From NCBI GenBank assembly GCA_022710585.1, contig JAKLGV010000002.1:1-64000 (forward strand): a stretch of DNA of 64,000 bases, read 5' to 3'. This DNA is from Deltaproteobacteria bacterium. Its GTDB lineage: Bacteria > Desulfobacterota > Syntrophia > Syntrophales > Smithellaceae. The notes under the pieces were generated by a model, which did not search any database, was not told where the DNA came from, and was given only the letters and a program-made list of their open reading frames with translations. How positions within the stretch are numbered: position 1 is the first letter of the stretch; every line of letters starts with the position of its first letter. Below, piece after piece: positions 1 through 8,504 of the stretch. Made by a program: the position numbers and the translations under genes.

Positions 1-41
1 TTGAATGCCGGGGCATGATTCCGTCTGGGTCTCTTGCTCAT
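1..41 (-). mobile_element. IS3-type transposase OrfA, N-terminal fragment cut by window edge
   Basis: Reading leftward from the ATG at 41-39 gives 13 codons, MSKRPRRNHAPAF, before the window ends. This start (basic, RRNH.PAF) is typical of OrfA proteins of IS3-family elements, which carry a helix-turn-helix that binds the IS ends. A strong Shine-Dalgarno (minus-strand GAGGAGG, about 51-57) sits 9 bases upstream, so this is a real start and not a chance ORF. The IS end should lie somewhere in about 60-124; I cannot fix the inverted repeat without the other end. The family assignment rests on 13 residues only. Confidence 0.6.
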
Positions 42-124
42 ACAATGTTTCCTCCTCTTTCTTCTTCTTACATTATAGAGCAGTTTTTTCCACTTATGTC
101 ACTGTCCGATTTTGCCAGACCAGC

Positions 125-2770
125 TCATGGATCCCAAATGAAGCCAATTTTTTCGAGTCGTTCTATCCTTTCGGGTGACAACTTACCTCTTTTGTAAGAT
201 GTTCTTTTAATCTGTTGCCAATACCCAAGTTTGAATCCTTCGGTTGTTTCATAACGGAGAAATGTGTTTGGATTTCCAGTTTTTTCTTTATAGATCAAAG
301 TCTCCTGAAATCCCTTTTCAAATTGTTCATCAAATCTGTCCCATGTGAAACCAATTTTTTCTAGTCGGTTTATTCTGTCTGGAGATAATCTGTTTTTTTT
401 ATAATTGCCCCGATGAGAATTTTGCCAACTACCAAGCCGATAATCTTCAGCGGTTCTGTACTTATCTGGTGCGTTGGAATTACCAGTAGATGCTTTATAA
501 TGTAATGTTTCTTGAAAACCTTTTTCAAATTTTTCGTCATATGGATCCCAAGAGAAACCAATTTTTTCAAGTTTTTTTATCCGCTCAGGAGATAATATAC
601 GTTTTCTGTAACTTTGTCTTTGTTCATTGTGCCAAGAACCGAGCTTGTAACCGTCCGAAGTCTTGTATCTTTGTGGCACATTGGCATTGCCAAATTCATC
701 TTTATATTTTAACGTAAGCCCATACCAGAAATCCCAAGTCCGTCCTATTACTTCGACTATTCTCGTATTCAGTCTTTCAATAAACCGCTGTTGATCAATC
801 TTTACAGGCAGATCATAAAATTCAATTTTTTCAGCATATTCATTCATTGCATCTTTCCATGCCTGTGTTCCTTCTTCACCTTTTCCCTGAAGGATTCTCA
901 TCTTTGAAACTATACCTTGCATCCGCTGATCCTGATCCAGCAAGGCTTGCAGAACTTCCCACACAGTGTCAAAGTCCGAACTTTTGATGATTTCTTCCGG
1001 GTCGGCATTTTCTTCCAGGATTACAGGAATGAAGATGTATCCGTTTTGTTTCCAGTCAGCTTTTCTCATTGCTCTGCCCGTTGCCTGAACAATATCAATC
1101 AGGCTTCTTTTCGGATCAATAAAGGCAACTGTATCCACGGCGGGAATATTGACGCCTTCCACTAGGCAGCGGGCGTTGCTCATGATGCCGATGTCCACGC
1201 TTCCAAATTCCTTCAATATACTGCTTCTGGTTCCGGACGGCATTGCACCGTTGACGTGGAAAAATCCCATGCTCTTTTTATTTTCTGTTTCCGGCTCAAT
1301 GAGTTTAAAAATTTTATCAATTCCGTAAGGTGTGTTTTTATCGGTAAATGATTTGGCTGAAGCAACCTTTCCGTGAAAGGTAAAAGCTTTTCTTAGATTG
1401 TAGGCACGGATTCCCTTCACCAGCGCCATTCTTTTGGCCAATGCTTTAGCGTCCCATTCGTGTTCCTGATCTGTAATGACCCTTCCACCTTGCTCTATGA
1501 TTTTCTTTACTTCAGCATCAGTCACGCAAATTACAATAACTTTGTAATCGGTTATGTGGCCTCGGGCGACTGCTTCGGCAAAACCAATTTCATAGAATGG
1601 TTTTCCATAAATTGCGGCATCGTCCATGCTGCATATCAAGACATCCTCTTCCTTTGCCTTTTTGGTAATATGCGGCGCGTAAATTTTGGGTGTTGCTGTC
1701 ATGAAGATTCTTTTTCTGATGGGAATATTGGCATCATCCAGCGCAATGCCCCACGCGCCTATTTTTGTTCCCGCTGTTCTGTGCGCCTCATCGAATATTC
1801 CAATATCGAAGGTTATACCTGACTTGCTGACGGCTTCAGCCAAGACTTTGGATGACTGATAGGTGGAAAAGATAATGGATGTTTGAGAATTGGTATTTTG
1901 AAGAAATGTCTGAATAGCTTCGGCATCGGTCGTAACCGGCACATCCATGTCGGATATTTTTTCTATCGGCGCGTCATTACCCAAATCAACCGTCGTATCG
2001 CTGCAAACACAAAGATAGCGGAAAGTCGCAGAGGCGTTGACTGCCCATTCTCTCAGCGTCTGATTTAAAAGCGACAGGCTGGGCAGCATAATCAGGATAT
2101 TCTTCCCTCCCAGCTTTTCACTAATCCAGATGGAGGCAAGGGTTTTTCCTGCACCGCAGGGCAGAATCAATTGACCTCTATCATTCGTTTCATAATAACT
2201 TAGGGCTTCTTTGATGGCTTCCTGCTGAGTGATGTGCGGCGATTTTTTAGTCGGCGGCGTAATTTGTGTTGTCTTTAAGTAATTTGCCAGACGATCAAAG
2301 AAATCAACTTCGAGTGCGTCAAATCTATCGGCGAGAATTCTGCTTTGACGGACACGGTCATCAATGGCGGAAGGCAGTTTGTTGGTATTGGAAATTGTTA
2401 TCCGCCAATCTGCCTTGTCGGAAACGGTAAAGAAGGTGGAAAGTTCTCTGAGTGTCGGGGTTGTACTTCTATCGCTGCGGAATTTCGCCTGATAGGCAAA
2501 TATTTTGTCATCATGCGTAATAGCTACGCCGTCGATGCCGATGTCCTGAATGCCCGGATACCCCAGACGTTCTCTGATTGATGGTGGGATTTCATTTTGA
2601 CGATAGACTTTCTTGAATTTAAAAACAGGATCGAGCAGGAAAAAGGCATGGCAGAATTCTTCAAAAGCATGGCCTCTCTGCTGCTCGGAGGTTAGCGCCG
2701 CGATTCTTTTTTCCAGTTTGTCCCAAGTATTTACATTTTCAATGAGATTAAGAAGAACATTCACTGCCAA
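125..2770 (-). CDS. Nuclease-helicase (restriction endonuclease-like + SF2 helicase + three HA repeats)
   Basis: An 881-residue multidomain protein. Residues about 30-160 look like a restriction-endonuclease-like (Mrr/PD-(D/E)xK) domain: E37, the DIGIDGVA stretch (76-83) and the QAK core (94-96). A superfamily 2 helicase follows: Walker A PCGAGKT (204-210), DEAH (327-330), TAT (358-360) and motif VI QATGRAMR (562-569). The C-terminus has three copies of a roughly 66-residue helicase-associated (HA, PF03457-type) module (about 678-743, 745-811, 813-881), each ending RIxxLEKIGFxWDx. The start is TTG at 2770-2768, with a GGGA-type Shine-Dalgarno; a GTG two codons in is the alternative. No methylase or specificity gene is adjacent, so a classical restriction-modification role is unsupported. 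A single-gene DNA-processing or defence role is inference. The IS edge downstream suggests a mobile neighbourhood. Confidence 0.85.
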   Translation of the reverse strand: MAVNVLLNLIENVNTWDKLEKRIAALTSEQQRGHAFEEFCHAFFLLDPVFKFKKVYRQNEIPPSIRERLGYPGIQDIGIDGVAITHDDKIFAYQAKFRSDRSTTPTLRELSTFFTVSDKADWRITISNTNKLPSAIDDRVRQSRILADRFDALEVDFFDRLANYLKTTQITPPTKKSPHITQQEAIKEALSYYETNDRGQLILPCGAGKTLASIWISEKLGGKNILIMLPSLSLLNQTLREWAVNASATFRYLCVCSDTTVDLGNDAPIEKISDMDVPVTTDAEAIQTFLQNTNSQTSIIFSTYQSSKVLAEAVSKSGITFDIGIFDEAHRTAGTKIGAWGIALDDANIPIRKRIFMTATPKIYAPHITKKAKEEDVLICSMDDAAIYGKPFYEIGFAEAVARGHITDYKVIVICVTDAEVKKIIEQGGRVITDQEHEWDAKALAKRMALVKGIRAYNLRKAFTFHGKVASAKSFTDKNTPYGIDKIFKLIEPETENKKSMGFFHVNGAMPSGTRSSILKEFGSVDIGIMSNARCLVEGVNIPAVDTVAFIDPKRSLIDIVQATGRAMRKADWKQNGYIFIPVILEENADPEEIIKSSDFDTVWEVLQALLDQDQRMQGIVSKMRILQGKGEEGTQAWKDAMNEYAEKIEFYDLPVKIDQQRFIERLNTRIVEVIGRTWDFWYGLTLKYKDEFGNANVPQRYKTSDGYKLGSWHNEQRQSYRKRILSPERIKKLEKIGFSWDPYDEKFEKGFQETLHYKASTGNSNAPDKYRTAEDYRLGSWQNSHRGNYKKNRLSPDRINRLEKIGFTWDRFDEQFEKGFQETLIYKEKTGNPNTFLRYETTEGFKLGYWQQIKRTSYKRGKLSPERIERLEKIGFIWDP

Positions 2771-2899
2771 TAATCATCCCGTTTATTGAGTAAATGAAAC
2801 GTCCGCTGGCTGATGAAGCTAACAAAACGATTCATAATATGCAATAGAATTAACTCATTAAGGGTATTCTGAAGATAGATTTTGCACGAATCATTTCTG

Positions 2900-3673
2900 T
2901 CATACATCTTGTAAAATACGGATCATCTGTTCGTGAATCAAGCCGTTGCTGGCGAGAATGGCGGGAGATTGGAGGTGCCATTTACCGCCGGTAATGTCAG
3001 AAATCACGCCGCCCGCTTCTTCCACCATCAGGCTGGCTGCGGCGGTGTCCCACGGTTTGAGTTTGAGTTCCCAGAAGCCGTCAAACCGTCCTGCGGCAAG
3101 ATACGCGAGATCCAGAGCGGCCGCTCCGGCGCGGCGAATGGCCTGCACCTTGACGGCCATGGCGTTGAAATAATCCAGATTGTTTTCTTTGCTTTCCCGG
3201 ATGTCATAAGGAAAGCCGGTGGCCAGAAGGCTGCGGGAAAGATCTTTGACTGAAGAAACCGCTATCTTTTTTTCATTCAGAAAAGCGCCTTCGCCGCGCG
3301 CGGCGACAAACATATCGTCTCTCATCGGATCGTAAATCACGCCGAGCACAATTTTATCTTCAATTTCCAAAGCGATGGAAACGCAAAAGACAGGATAGCC
3401 GTGGGCGTAGTTTGTTGTCCCATCCAGCGGATCGACGATCCAGCGAATTTTGCCGGCGCCGGTGACGGCCGGGGATTCTTCGGATAAAATGCCGTGATCG
3501 GGGAATTGGCGGCTGATGGCTTCCATGATCAAAACTTCTGACATTTTGTCCGCTTCGGTCACAATATTGATATCGCCTTTGTAATCAATGATGTGCGTTT
3601 GGCTGAATTTTTCTTTCAATAACAATCCTGCTTTTCTTGCTAGATCAACGGCAAATGATTTCCATTGCTGCAT
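2900..3673 (-). CDS. suhB: Inositol-1-monophosphatase family protein
   Basis: At 257 residues this is full length for the Mg-dependent IMPase/SuhB family, which hydrolyses inositol monophosphates or related sugar phosphates; some members also take part in rRNA transcription antitermination. The metal-binding signature is visible: EES around residue 65, IVDPLDGTTNYAHG around 78-91 and KPWDTAAASLMVEEAGG near the C-terminus. The minus-strand start ATG has AAGGAG 6 bases upstream. It is transcribed alone, divergently from the RodZ-like gene. The substrate cannot be told from sequence: members of the family also use fructose-1,6-bisphosphate or PAP. Confidence 0.9.
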   Translation of the reverse strand: MQQWKSFAVDLARKAGLLLKEKFSQTHIIDYKGDINIVTEADKMSEVLIMEAISRQFPDHGILSEESPAVTGAGKIRWIVDPLDGTTNYAHGYPVFCVSIALEIEDKIVLGVIYDPMRDDMFVAARGEGAFLNEKKIAVSSVKDLSRSLLATGFPYDIRESKENNLDYFNAMAVKVQAIRRAGAAALDLAYLAAGRFDGFWELKLKPWDTAAASLMVEEAGGVISDITGGKWHLQSPAILASNGLIHEQMIRILQDV

Positions 3674-3699
3674 AAGAACTCCTTTTCAATTCGATAAAA

Positions 3700-3754
3700 A
3701 ACTATTTAAAATTTTATCGCAGTGCGGTAATAACCGGTTATATTTTAAATAGTT
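3700..3754. repeat. 13-bp perfect inverted repeat in the divergent suhB / rodZ-like intergenic region
   Basis: AACTATTTAAAAT at 3700-3712 is mirrored exactly by ATTTTAAATAGTT at 3742-3754. The 29-base spacer holds weaker nested symmetry (TTATCGC/GCGGTAA and ACCGGT). It lies between two divergent starts, so an operator or bidirectional regulatory site is the simplest reading. A transcribed hairpin is less likely, because neither gene reads into it from its 3' side. Confidence 0.6.
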
Positions 3755-3813
3755 GTATTACTCTGAAATTAATGCTAGATGAATACATAAAATACCTTTG
3801 TAAATGATATTAT

Positions 3814-4698
3814 ATGTTTATTGAAAAAACGCCAAGCAATAATTCTGAAGATTTAAGAAAGATCAGGGAATCCAAAGGGCTTTCTTTTGAAGATTTGTAT
3901 CAGCGGACGCGCGTCAGGGTGGTCTATCTGCAGGCCATCGAAAATAAAGAATTCAATTTGCTGCCGCTTCCTGTTTACGCGAAAAATTTTATAAAAATTT
4001 ATGCCGGCGCTCTGGGCATTGACAGTGAACCGCTCATTCAGGAGTATGAAGATTATCTTAATTCGCTGGTCGTCAAAACCGTGGAGACGGAAAAGAAAAC
4101 GGAAGAGAAAGTATCTTTTGCCGGCCTGAAAGGCAAAAAAGCTTATCTGGTCATTGCATTTATTTTAATAGCTGTTATTGTGGCGCAATGGCTGATTTCC
4201 AAGCAGCAGGAATCATCTTCGGATATCGTTGTTCCCGCGGAGATGAAGGCCGGTGTTTCGCAAATTGACAAGGAACGAAATTCCGGCGCGAATGTTCCGG
4301 CCGGCCAGCAGGTGGGCGTGAATGCGGTTTTCCGGACAACAGATGTTCCGCTGGCGCCGGTGCCGGGTGAAGATAAGAATGCCGAGGTGAACGCAAAGAA
4401 AGCATCGCCGGCCGCTGCAGAACAGGTCAAGCCGATAGCGGTCAGCGTGCCGGATTTATCGGATAAAGACTCGAATCTTCTGACGATCAGAGCCACGGAG
4501 GAAACATGGCTGCGTGTGAAACCGGATCAAAATCCTTCTTTTCAGGTTTTGCTGAAAGCCGGAGAAAAATTTGAGTATAAAGCAAAAAGTTTTGATATAG
4601 ATATTGGCAATGCCGGAGGCATTAAGCTAAAATTTAAAGAAAAGAATATTGAGAATCTGGGAAAAAAGGGAGAGGTTGTCCACCTGAGACTGCCGTAA
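3814..4698 (+). CDS. RodZ-like protein (HTH domain, one membrane segment, DUF4115)
   Basis: A 294-residue protein. The N-terminal HTH_25-type fold (residues about 10-90, LRKIRESKGLSFEDLYQRT...) is followed by one transmembrane helix (about 110-127, IAFILIAVIVAQWLI). Then comes an Ala/Pro/Lys-rich periplasmic linker and a C-terminal DUF4115 domain (about 225-294, beginning LLTIRATEETWLRVKPD). This is the RodZ architecture: RodZ links the MreB cytoskeleton to cell-wall elongation. No mreB or rod gene is nearby. There is no clear Shine-Dalgarno at the ATG. A membrane-bound regulator of other function is the alternative. Confidence 0.8.
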   Translation: MFIEKTPSNNSEDLRKIRESKGLSFEDLYQRTRVRVVYLQAIENKEFNLLPLPVYAKNFIKIYAGALGIDSEPLIQEYEDYLNSLVVKTVETEKKTEEKVSFAGLKGKKAYLVIAFILIAVIVAQWLISKQQESSSDIVVPAEMKAGVSQIDKERNSGANVPAGQQVGVNAVFRTTDVPLAPVPGEDKNAEVNAKKASPAAAEQVKPIAVSVPDLSDKDSNLLTIRATEETWLRVKPDQNPSFQVLLKAGEKFEYKAKSFDIDIGNAGGIKLKFKEKNIENLGKKGEVVHLRLP

Positions 4699-4730
4699 AG
4701 ACAAAAAAATAAAAATAAAGAGGGAATGTT

Positions 4731-4916
4731 ATGTTTGGAATAGGAATGCCGGAATTACTGATTATCCTGGTCATTATTCTGATTATTTTCGGTGTGGGGA
4801 AATTGCCGGAAATAGGGTCAGCTCTGGGCAGGGGAATTCAGAACTTTAAAAAATCGATGAGCGATAATAAAGAGATTACCGATCAGTCATCCAAAAAAGA
4901 AGAAGAGAAAAAATAA
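4731..4916 (+). CDS. tatA: Sec-independent translocase subunit TatA/E
   Basis: A small (61-residue) TatA/E protein that forms the oligomeric pore of the twin-arginine pathway for folded proteins. It opens [20 protein letters not shown], a short membrane helix, then the [22 protein letters not shown] hinge and amphipathic helix (about 20-43), and ends in a charged KKEEEKK tail. It follows the RodZ-like gene by 32 bases and probably shares its transcript. No tatC lies in the window. It is shorter than E. coli TatA, as is common in this group. Confidence 0.9.
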   Translation: MFGIGMPELLIILVIILIIFGVGKLPEIGSALGRGIQNFKKSMSDNKEITDQSSKKEEEKK

Positions 4917-4970
4917 TCATCCGTTTGCCGGTTCGAGACATCGTTCGATAGCATCGCCTGTTGTTTTCAT

Positions 4971-5008
4971 AAAAAAGCCCCTTTCCTGTCTGCAGGCAGG
5001 AAAGGGGC
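4971..5008 (-). terminator. Intrinsic terminator of ssb
   Basis: A perfect 12-bp stem (GCCCCTTTCCTG at 4977-4988, CAGGAAAGGGGC at 4997-5008) with an 8-base loop. On the minus strand the stem is followed by six Us (4976-4971). It lies 41 bases after the ssb stop and in the tail-to-tail gap with tatA, so it may also halt tatA transcripts, though the plus side lacks a T-tract. Confidence 0.85.
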
Positions 5009-5049
5009 ATCTGAACTAAAAACGATTTAGTGTTTCAATCAATCTTCAT

Positions 5050-5463
5050 CTAAAATGGAACGTCGTCCATTGGGCCGCCGACATCGTTGTGATTAGCGGT
5101 GTTGGCGTCGTAAGCAGGACCATCCGATTTGCTTTGTCCTTTAGAATCAAGCATCTTCATATCGTTGGCCACTATTTCAGTTGTGTAGCGCTTCACGCCT
5201 TCCTTGTCTTCCCAGGAACGGGTTTGAATGCGCCCTTCAATATAAACCAGCTTCCCCTTCACAAGATACTGTCCGCATATATCGGCCAACTTCCCGAATG
5301 TGACTATTTTGTGCCATTCTGTCTTTTGCACTTTTTCGCCATTTTTGTCTTTCCACTGTTCATCCGTCGCCAGATTGAAATTGGTCACCATTGTGCCATC
5401 CGGAGTAACGCGAACCTCCGGATCTTTACCCAGTCTGCCCACCAGTATGACTTTATTGATCAT
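5050..5463 (-). CDS. ssb: Single-stranded DNA-binding protein
   Basis: A 137-residue SSB that coats ssDNA in replication, recombination and repair. The OB-fold is clear ([18 protein letters not shown] at the start; [20 protein letters not shown] and [15 protein letters not shown] in the core). A flexible linker leads to the acidic tip MDDVPF, the conserved docking peptide for SSB partners. A GGAGGG Shine-Dalgarno precedes the ATG on the minus strand. It is single-copy in the window and divergent from lysS. Confidence 0.95.
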   Translation of the reverse strand: MINKVILVGRLGKDPEVRVTPDGTMVTNFNLATDEQWKDKNGEKVQKTEWHKIVTFGKLADICGQYLVKGKLVYIEGRIQTRSWEDKEGVKRYTTEIVANDMKMLDSKGQSKSDGPAYDANTANHNDVGGPMDDVPF

Positions 5464-5498
5464 TGCACACCCTCCATTGATATGACGTTGTTTCGCGC

Positions 5499-5527
5499 TT
5501 CATAACACTACAACCCCGCCGTGGCAA
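5499..5527 (-). promoter_or_regulatory. Possible sigma-70 promoter of ssb
   Basis: On the minus strand TTGCCA (5527-5522) and TATGAA (5504-5499) are separated by 17 bases, leaving a leader of about 30 bases before the ssb ATG. The match is partial (4/6 in each box) and rests on position and spacing. Confidence 0.35.
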
Positions 5528-5595
5528 ACGAAATTTGTATGAAAAAAATCAAAAAATATTGCGTGTTACGGAAAATCAGACGGAAATCATCATAC

Positions 5596-5622
5596 TTGAC
5601 TATTTGGCTAAAAAAATATAAT
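5596..5622 (+). promoter_or_regulatory. Sigma-70-type promoter of lysS
   Basis: TTGACT (5596-5601) and a perfect TATAAT (5617-5622) with a 15-base spacer, slightly short. The start codon of lysS follows at 5653 with GGAG at about 5645. Confidence 0.6.
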
Positions 5623-5652
5623 TAAACAAACTTTTTTAAAAGCGGAGAAATT

Positions 5653-7134
5653 ATGGAAGATAATGAACTTTTGAATATCCGCCGCGAAAAAATAGCGGAT
5701 CTGAAATCGGCGGGTGTTGATTTATATCCCAATGACGTCAAACCTCAAAATACAACAGCAGAAATATTGGGAAAATTTGAAAATTCCGACAGCGATGCCC
5801 TTGCCGCATTGAGTGAAACCTTTTCCATTGCCGGCCGTCTGATGGCCGTGCGCAATTTCGGCAAAGCGGCTTTTATCAAAATTCAGGATTATAAAGGCCA
5901 TATCCAGGGCTACATCGGCAAAAACAGCTTAAGTCCTGAAGAATATTTTGTTTTCAAGAAACTCGACATCGGCGACATCATCTTTATCTCCGGTAAATTA
6001 TTCCGGACAAAAACCAATGAGCTGACCATTGAAGCGCAAAAATTAAAGCTGCTTTCCAAATCCATAAGGCCCCTGCCGGAAAAATGGCACGGTCTGACCG
6101 ATGTTGAAACCAGGTATCGCCAGCGGTATCTCGACTTGATTGCCAATTCCAGGGTCAAAGAAATTTTTTACCGTCGCAGCCGTATTATCAAGTTAATCCG
6201 TCAGTTCATGGATGATCATGATTTTCTGGAGGTGGAAACCCCAATGATGCAGCCGCGTGCGGGAGGCGCCGTCGCCCGTCCGTTTAAAACCCATCACAAC
6301 ACTCTCGATACGGATTTGTATCTGCGGATTGCCCCGGAACTTTACTTAAAACGGCTGGTCACCGGCGGGTTGGAGAGAGTTTACGAAATCAACCGCAGTT
6401 TTCGCAACGAAGGGATCGACACCTTTCATAATCCGGAATTCACCATGATGGAGTTTTACTGGAGTTTTGCGGATTACCGGGATTTGATGTCTTTTACGGA
6501 AAAGCTGTTCGTTTTTATCGCCGGCGATCTTTTTCAGGGGCTCAAGTTCACCTATCAGGGGACGGAAATTGATCTGACGCCGCCCTGGCAGCGGCTTTCC
6601 GTGAAGGATGCGCTTCTTCAAATCGCCGGGATGGAACCTGCCGATCTGACCGATCCAGCCCGAACAATCGCTTTTGCCCGCAAGGTCGGCTGCGATGTCA
6701 AAGAAAACGACCCGCTGGGGAAAATTCACATGGCCATTTTTGACGAAGTGGTCGAAAAGAAACTGATCCAGCCGACATTCGTGACCGATTATCCGGTTGC
6801 GGTGTCCCCCCTGTCCCGCAGATCCAATACGGAACCTGAACTGGTTGACCGTTTTGAGCTTTACATTTGCGGCCGGGAAATTGCGAACGCCTTTTCGGAA
6901 TTAAACGATCCTGTCGATCAGAAAGAGAGATTCCTGCAGCAGTTGCATGAGCGGGAAGCCGGTGATGATGAGGCGCATGAAATGGATGAGGATTATATCC
7001 GCGCCCTGGAATACGCCATGCCGCCGACCGCCGGGGAAGGCATCGGCATTGACCGGCTGGTGATGCTGTTCACTGACAGCGCTTCCATCAGAGACGTTAT
7101 TTTGTTCCCTCTGTTAAGAACCAGGCAGGAATAA
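5653..7134 (+). CDS. lysS: Lysyl-tRNA synthetase, class II
   Basis: A 493-residue class II LysRS that charges tRNA-Lys. The anticodon-binding OB domain comes first (about residues 50-160, IAGRLMAVRNFGKAAFIKIQD). The catalytic domain follows: motif 1 around EVETPMMQPRAGGA, motif 2 RSFRNEGIDTFHNPEFTMME, and motif 3 GEGIGIDRLVMLFTD near the C-terminus. Length is normal. It is preceded by its own promoter and followed after 63 bases by the Lol genes; this lysS-lolC-lolD order is common in Gram-negative anaerobes. Confidence 0.97.
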   Translation: MEDNELLNIRREKIADLKSAGVDLYPNDVKPQNTTAEILGKFENSDSDALAALSETFSIAGRLMAVRNFGKAAFIKIQDYKGHIQGYIGKNSLSPEEYFVFKKLDIGDIIFISGKLFRTKTNELTIEAQKLKLLSKSIRPLPEKWHGLTDVETRYRQRYLDLIANSRVKEIFYRRSRIIKLIRQFMDDHDFLEVETPMMQPRAGGAVARPFKTHHNTLDTDLYLRIAPELYLKRLVTGGLERVYEINRSFRNEGIDTFHNPEFTMMEFYWSFADYRDLMSFTEKLFVFIAGDLFQGLKFTYQGTEIDLTPPWQRLSVKDALLQIAGMEPADLTDPARTIAFARKVGCDVKENDPLGKIHMAIFDEVVEKKLIQPTFVTDYPVAVSPLSRRSNTEPELVDRFELYICGREIANAFSELNDPVDQKERFLQQLHEREAGDDEAHEMDEDYIRALEYAMPPTAGEGIGIDRLVMLFTDSASIRDVILFPLLRTRQE

Positions 7135-7197
7135 CACAGAGATTTAATAAAATTTTCATATCCGTGTTTTTAATAGACAACGGAATACCAGAGTTTA

Positions 7198-8481
7198 ATG
7201 TCCTACGAACTTTTTATAAGCAGACGTTATTTAAGAGCGAAACGCAAGCAGGTGTTTGTTTCCGTCATTACGTTCATTTCCATCCTGGGGATTTTTCTGG
7301 GTGTGGCGGCCTTAATTATCGTTCTGGCGGTGATGAACGGATTTGAAGAAGACCTGCGCACGAAAATCCTGGGCATCAAGTCTCACATCGAATTAACCAC
7401 CGACATGACCGGCCCCATGAAAGATTATCAGCAGGTGCGTCAGCGCATTGCCGGCATCGAAGGGGTGGTCGCGACCACGCCCTTTATCTACAGTCAGGCC
7501 ATGCTGCGCAACGGCAACGGCGTTTCCGGGGTGGTCATTCGCGGCCTCGATACGCAAAGCGCTTTTCAGGTAATCCATCTCGGCAAAATCAGGGAAGGCA
7601 GCATTGAGCATCTCAACGCCATCCCGAAGGAGATTTTGTCCCGTCTGGCGGCTGAGGGCACGCAGCCGGAGGGCATTGTCATCGGCAGAGAAATGGCCCG
7701 GAATATGGGCATTGTCCTTTACGATACCATCACGATTATTTCTCCGGTCAGCATTGCCACACCGATGGGGATGGTGCCCCGGATGGAGAAATTTGTCGTG
7801 GTCGGCATCTTTGAATCGGGATTTTACGAGTACGATTCGACCCTGGCTTATCTATCTTTAAAAAGCTGCCAGAATTTCATGCAGATGGGCGATGCCGTTT
7901 CGGGCATCGATATTAAAGTCAATGATATCTACAAAGCGGATGTGATCGCGAAAAAAATTCAAAGCCAGCTGGGATTTCCTTTCTGGGCGCAGAACTGGAT
8001 GCAGATGAACAAAAATCTGTTTTCCGCTTTAAAGCTGGAAAAGCGCGTGATGTTTATTATCCTGAGTTTAATTGTTCTGGTGGCGGCTTTTAACATCATC
8101 AGCGCCCTGATCATGATCGTGATGGAGAAGAACAAAGATATTGCCATTCTGAAATCCATGGGAGCTACTCAGCAGAGCATCATGAAGATATTCATTTATC
8201 AGGGCCTGATTATCGGCGTGATCGGCACAACGCTGGGCTGCATCGCGGGGCTGGCGGTGGCTTTCAATCTGCAGGAGGTGTCGCTGCTGGTGGAAAAGAT
8301 TTTCCACTTCAAGTTTCTGCCGGGCGATGTTTACTATTTAAGCGAGCTGCCCTCCAAAGTGAATTACAGTGATGTGGTCATTATTGTGATCGGCACGCTG
8401 CTGATTTGTTTTTTATCAACCATTTATCCTTCGTTGAGAGCTTCCCGGACCGACCCGGCGGAAGCCCTCCGATATGAATAA
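7198..8481 (+). CDS. lolC: Lipoprotein-releasing ABC transporter permease LolC/LolE
   Basis: A 427-residue inner-membrane permease of the LolCDE complex, which extracts lipoproteins from the inner membrane and hands them to LolA. It starts YELFISRRYLRAKRKQVFVSVI, the LolC/E signature. Membrane helix 1 is at about 25-48, then comes a large periplasmic MacB-like domain, then three helices in the last 150 residues (about 280-305, 335-360, 395-412). Only one permease gene is present where enterics have lolC and lolE, consistent with a homodimeric LolF-type arrangement. lolD follows after 23 bases. Confidence 0.92.
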   Translation: MSYELFISRRYLRAKRKQVFVSVITFISILGIFLGVAALIIVLAVMNGFEEDLRTKILGIKSHIELTTDMTGPMKDYQQVRQRIAGIEGVVATTPFIYSQAMLRNGNGVSGVVIRGLDTQSAFQVIHLGKIREGSIEHLNAIPKEILSRLAAEGTQPEGIVIGREMARNMGIVLYDTITIISPVSIATPMGMVPRMEKFVVVGIFESGFYEYDSTLAYLSLKSCQNFMQMGDAVSGIDIKVNDIYKADVIAKKIQSQLGFPFWAQNWMQMNKNLFSALKLEKRVMFIILSLIVLVAAFNIISALIMIVMEKNKDIAILKSMGATQQSIMKIFIYQGLIIGVIGTTLGCIAGLAVAFNLQEVSLLVEKIFHFKFLPGDVYYLSELPSKVNYSDVVIIVIGTLLICFLSTIYPSLRASRTDPAEALRYE

Positions 8482-8504
8482 AGTCCGCGGCGGATGTTCA
8501 AAAC

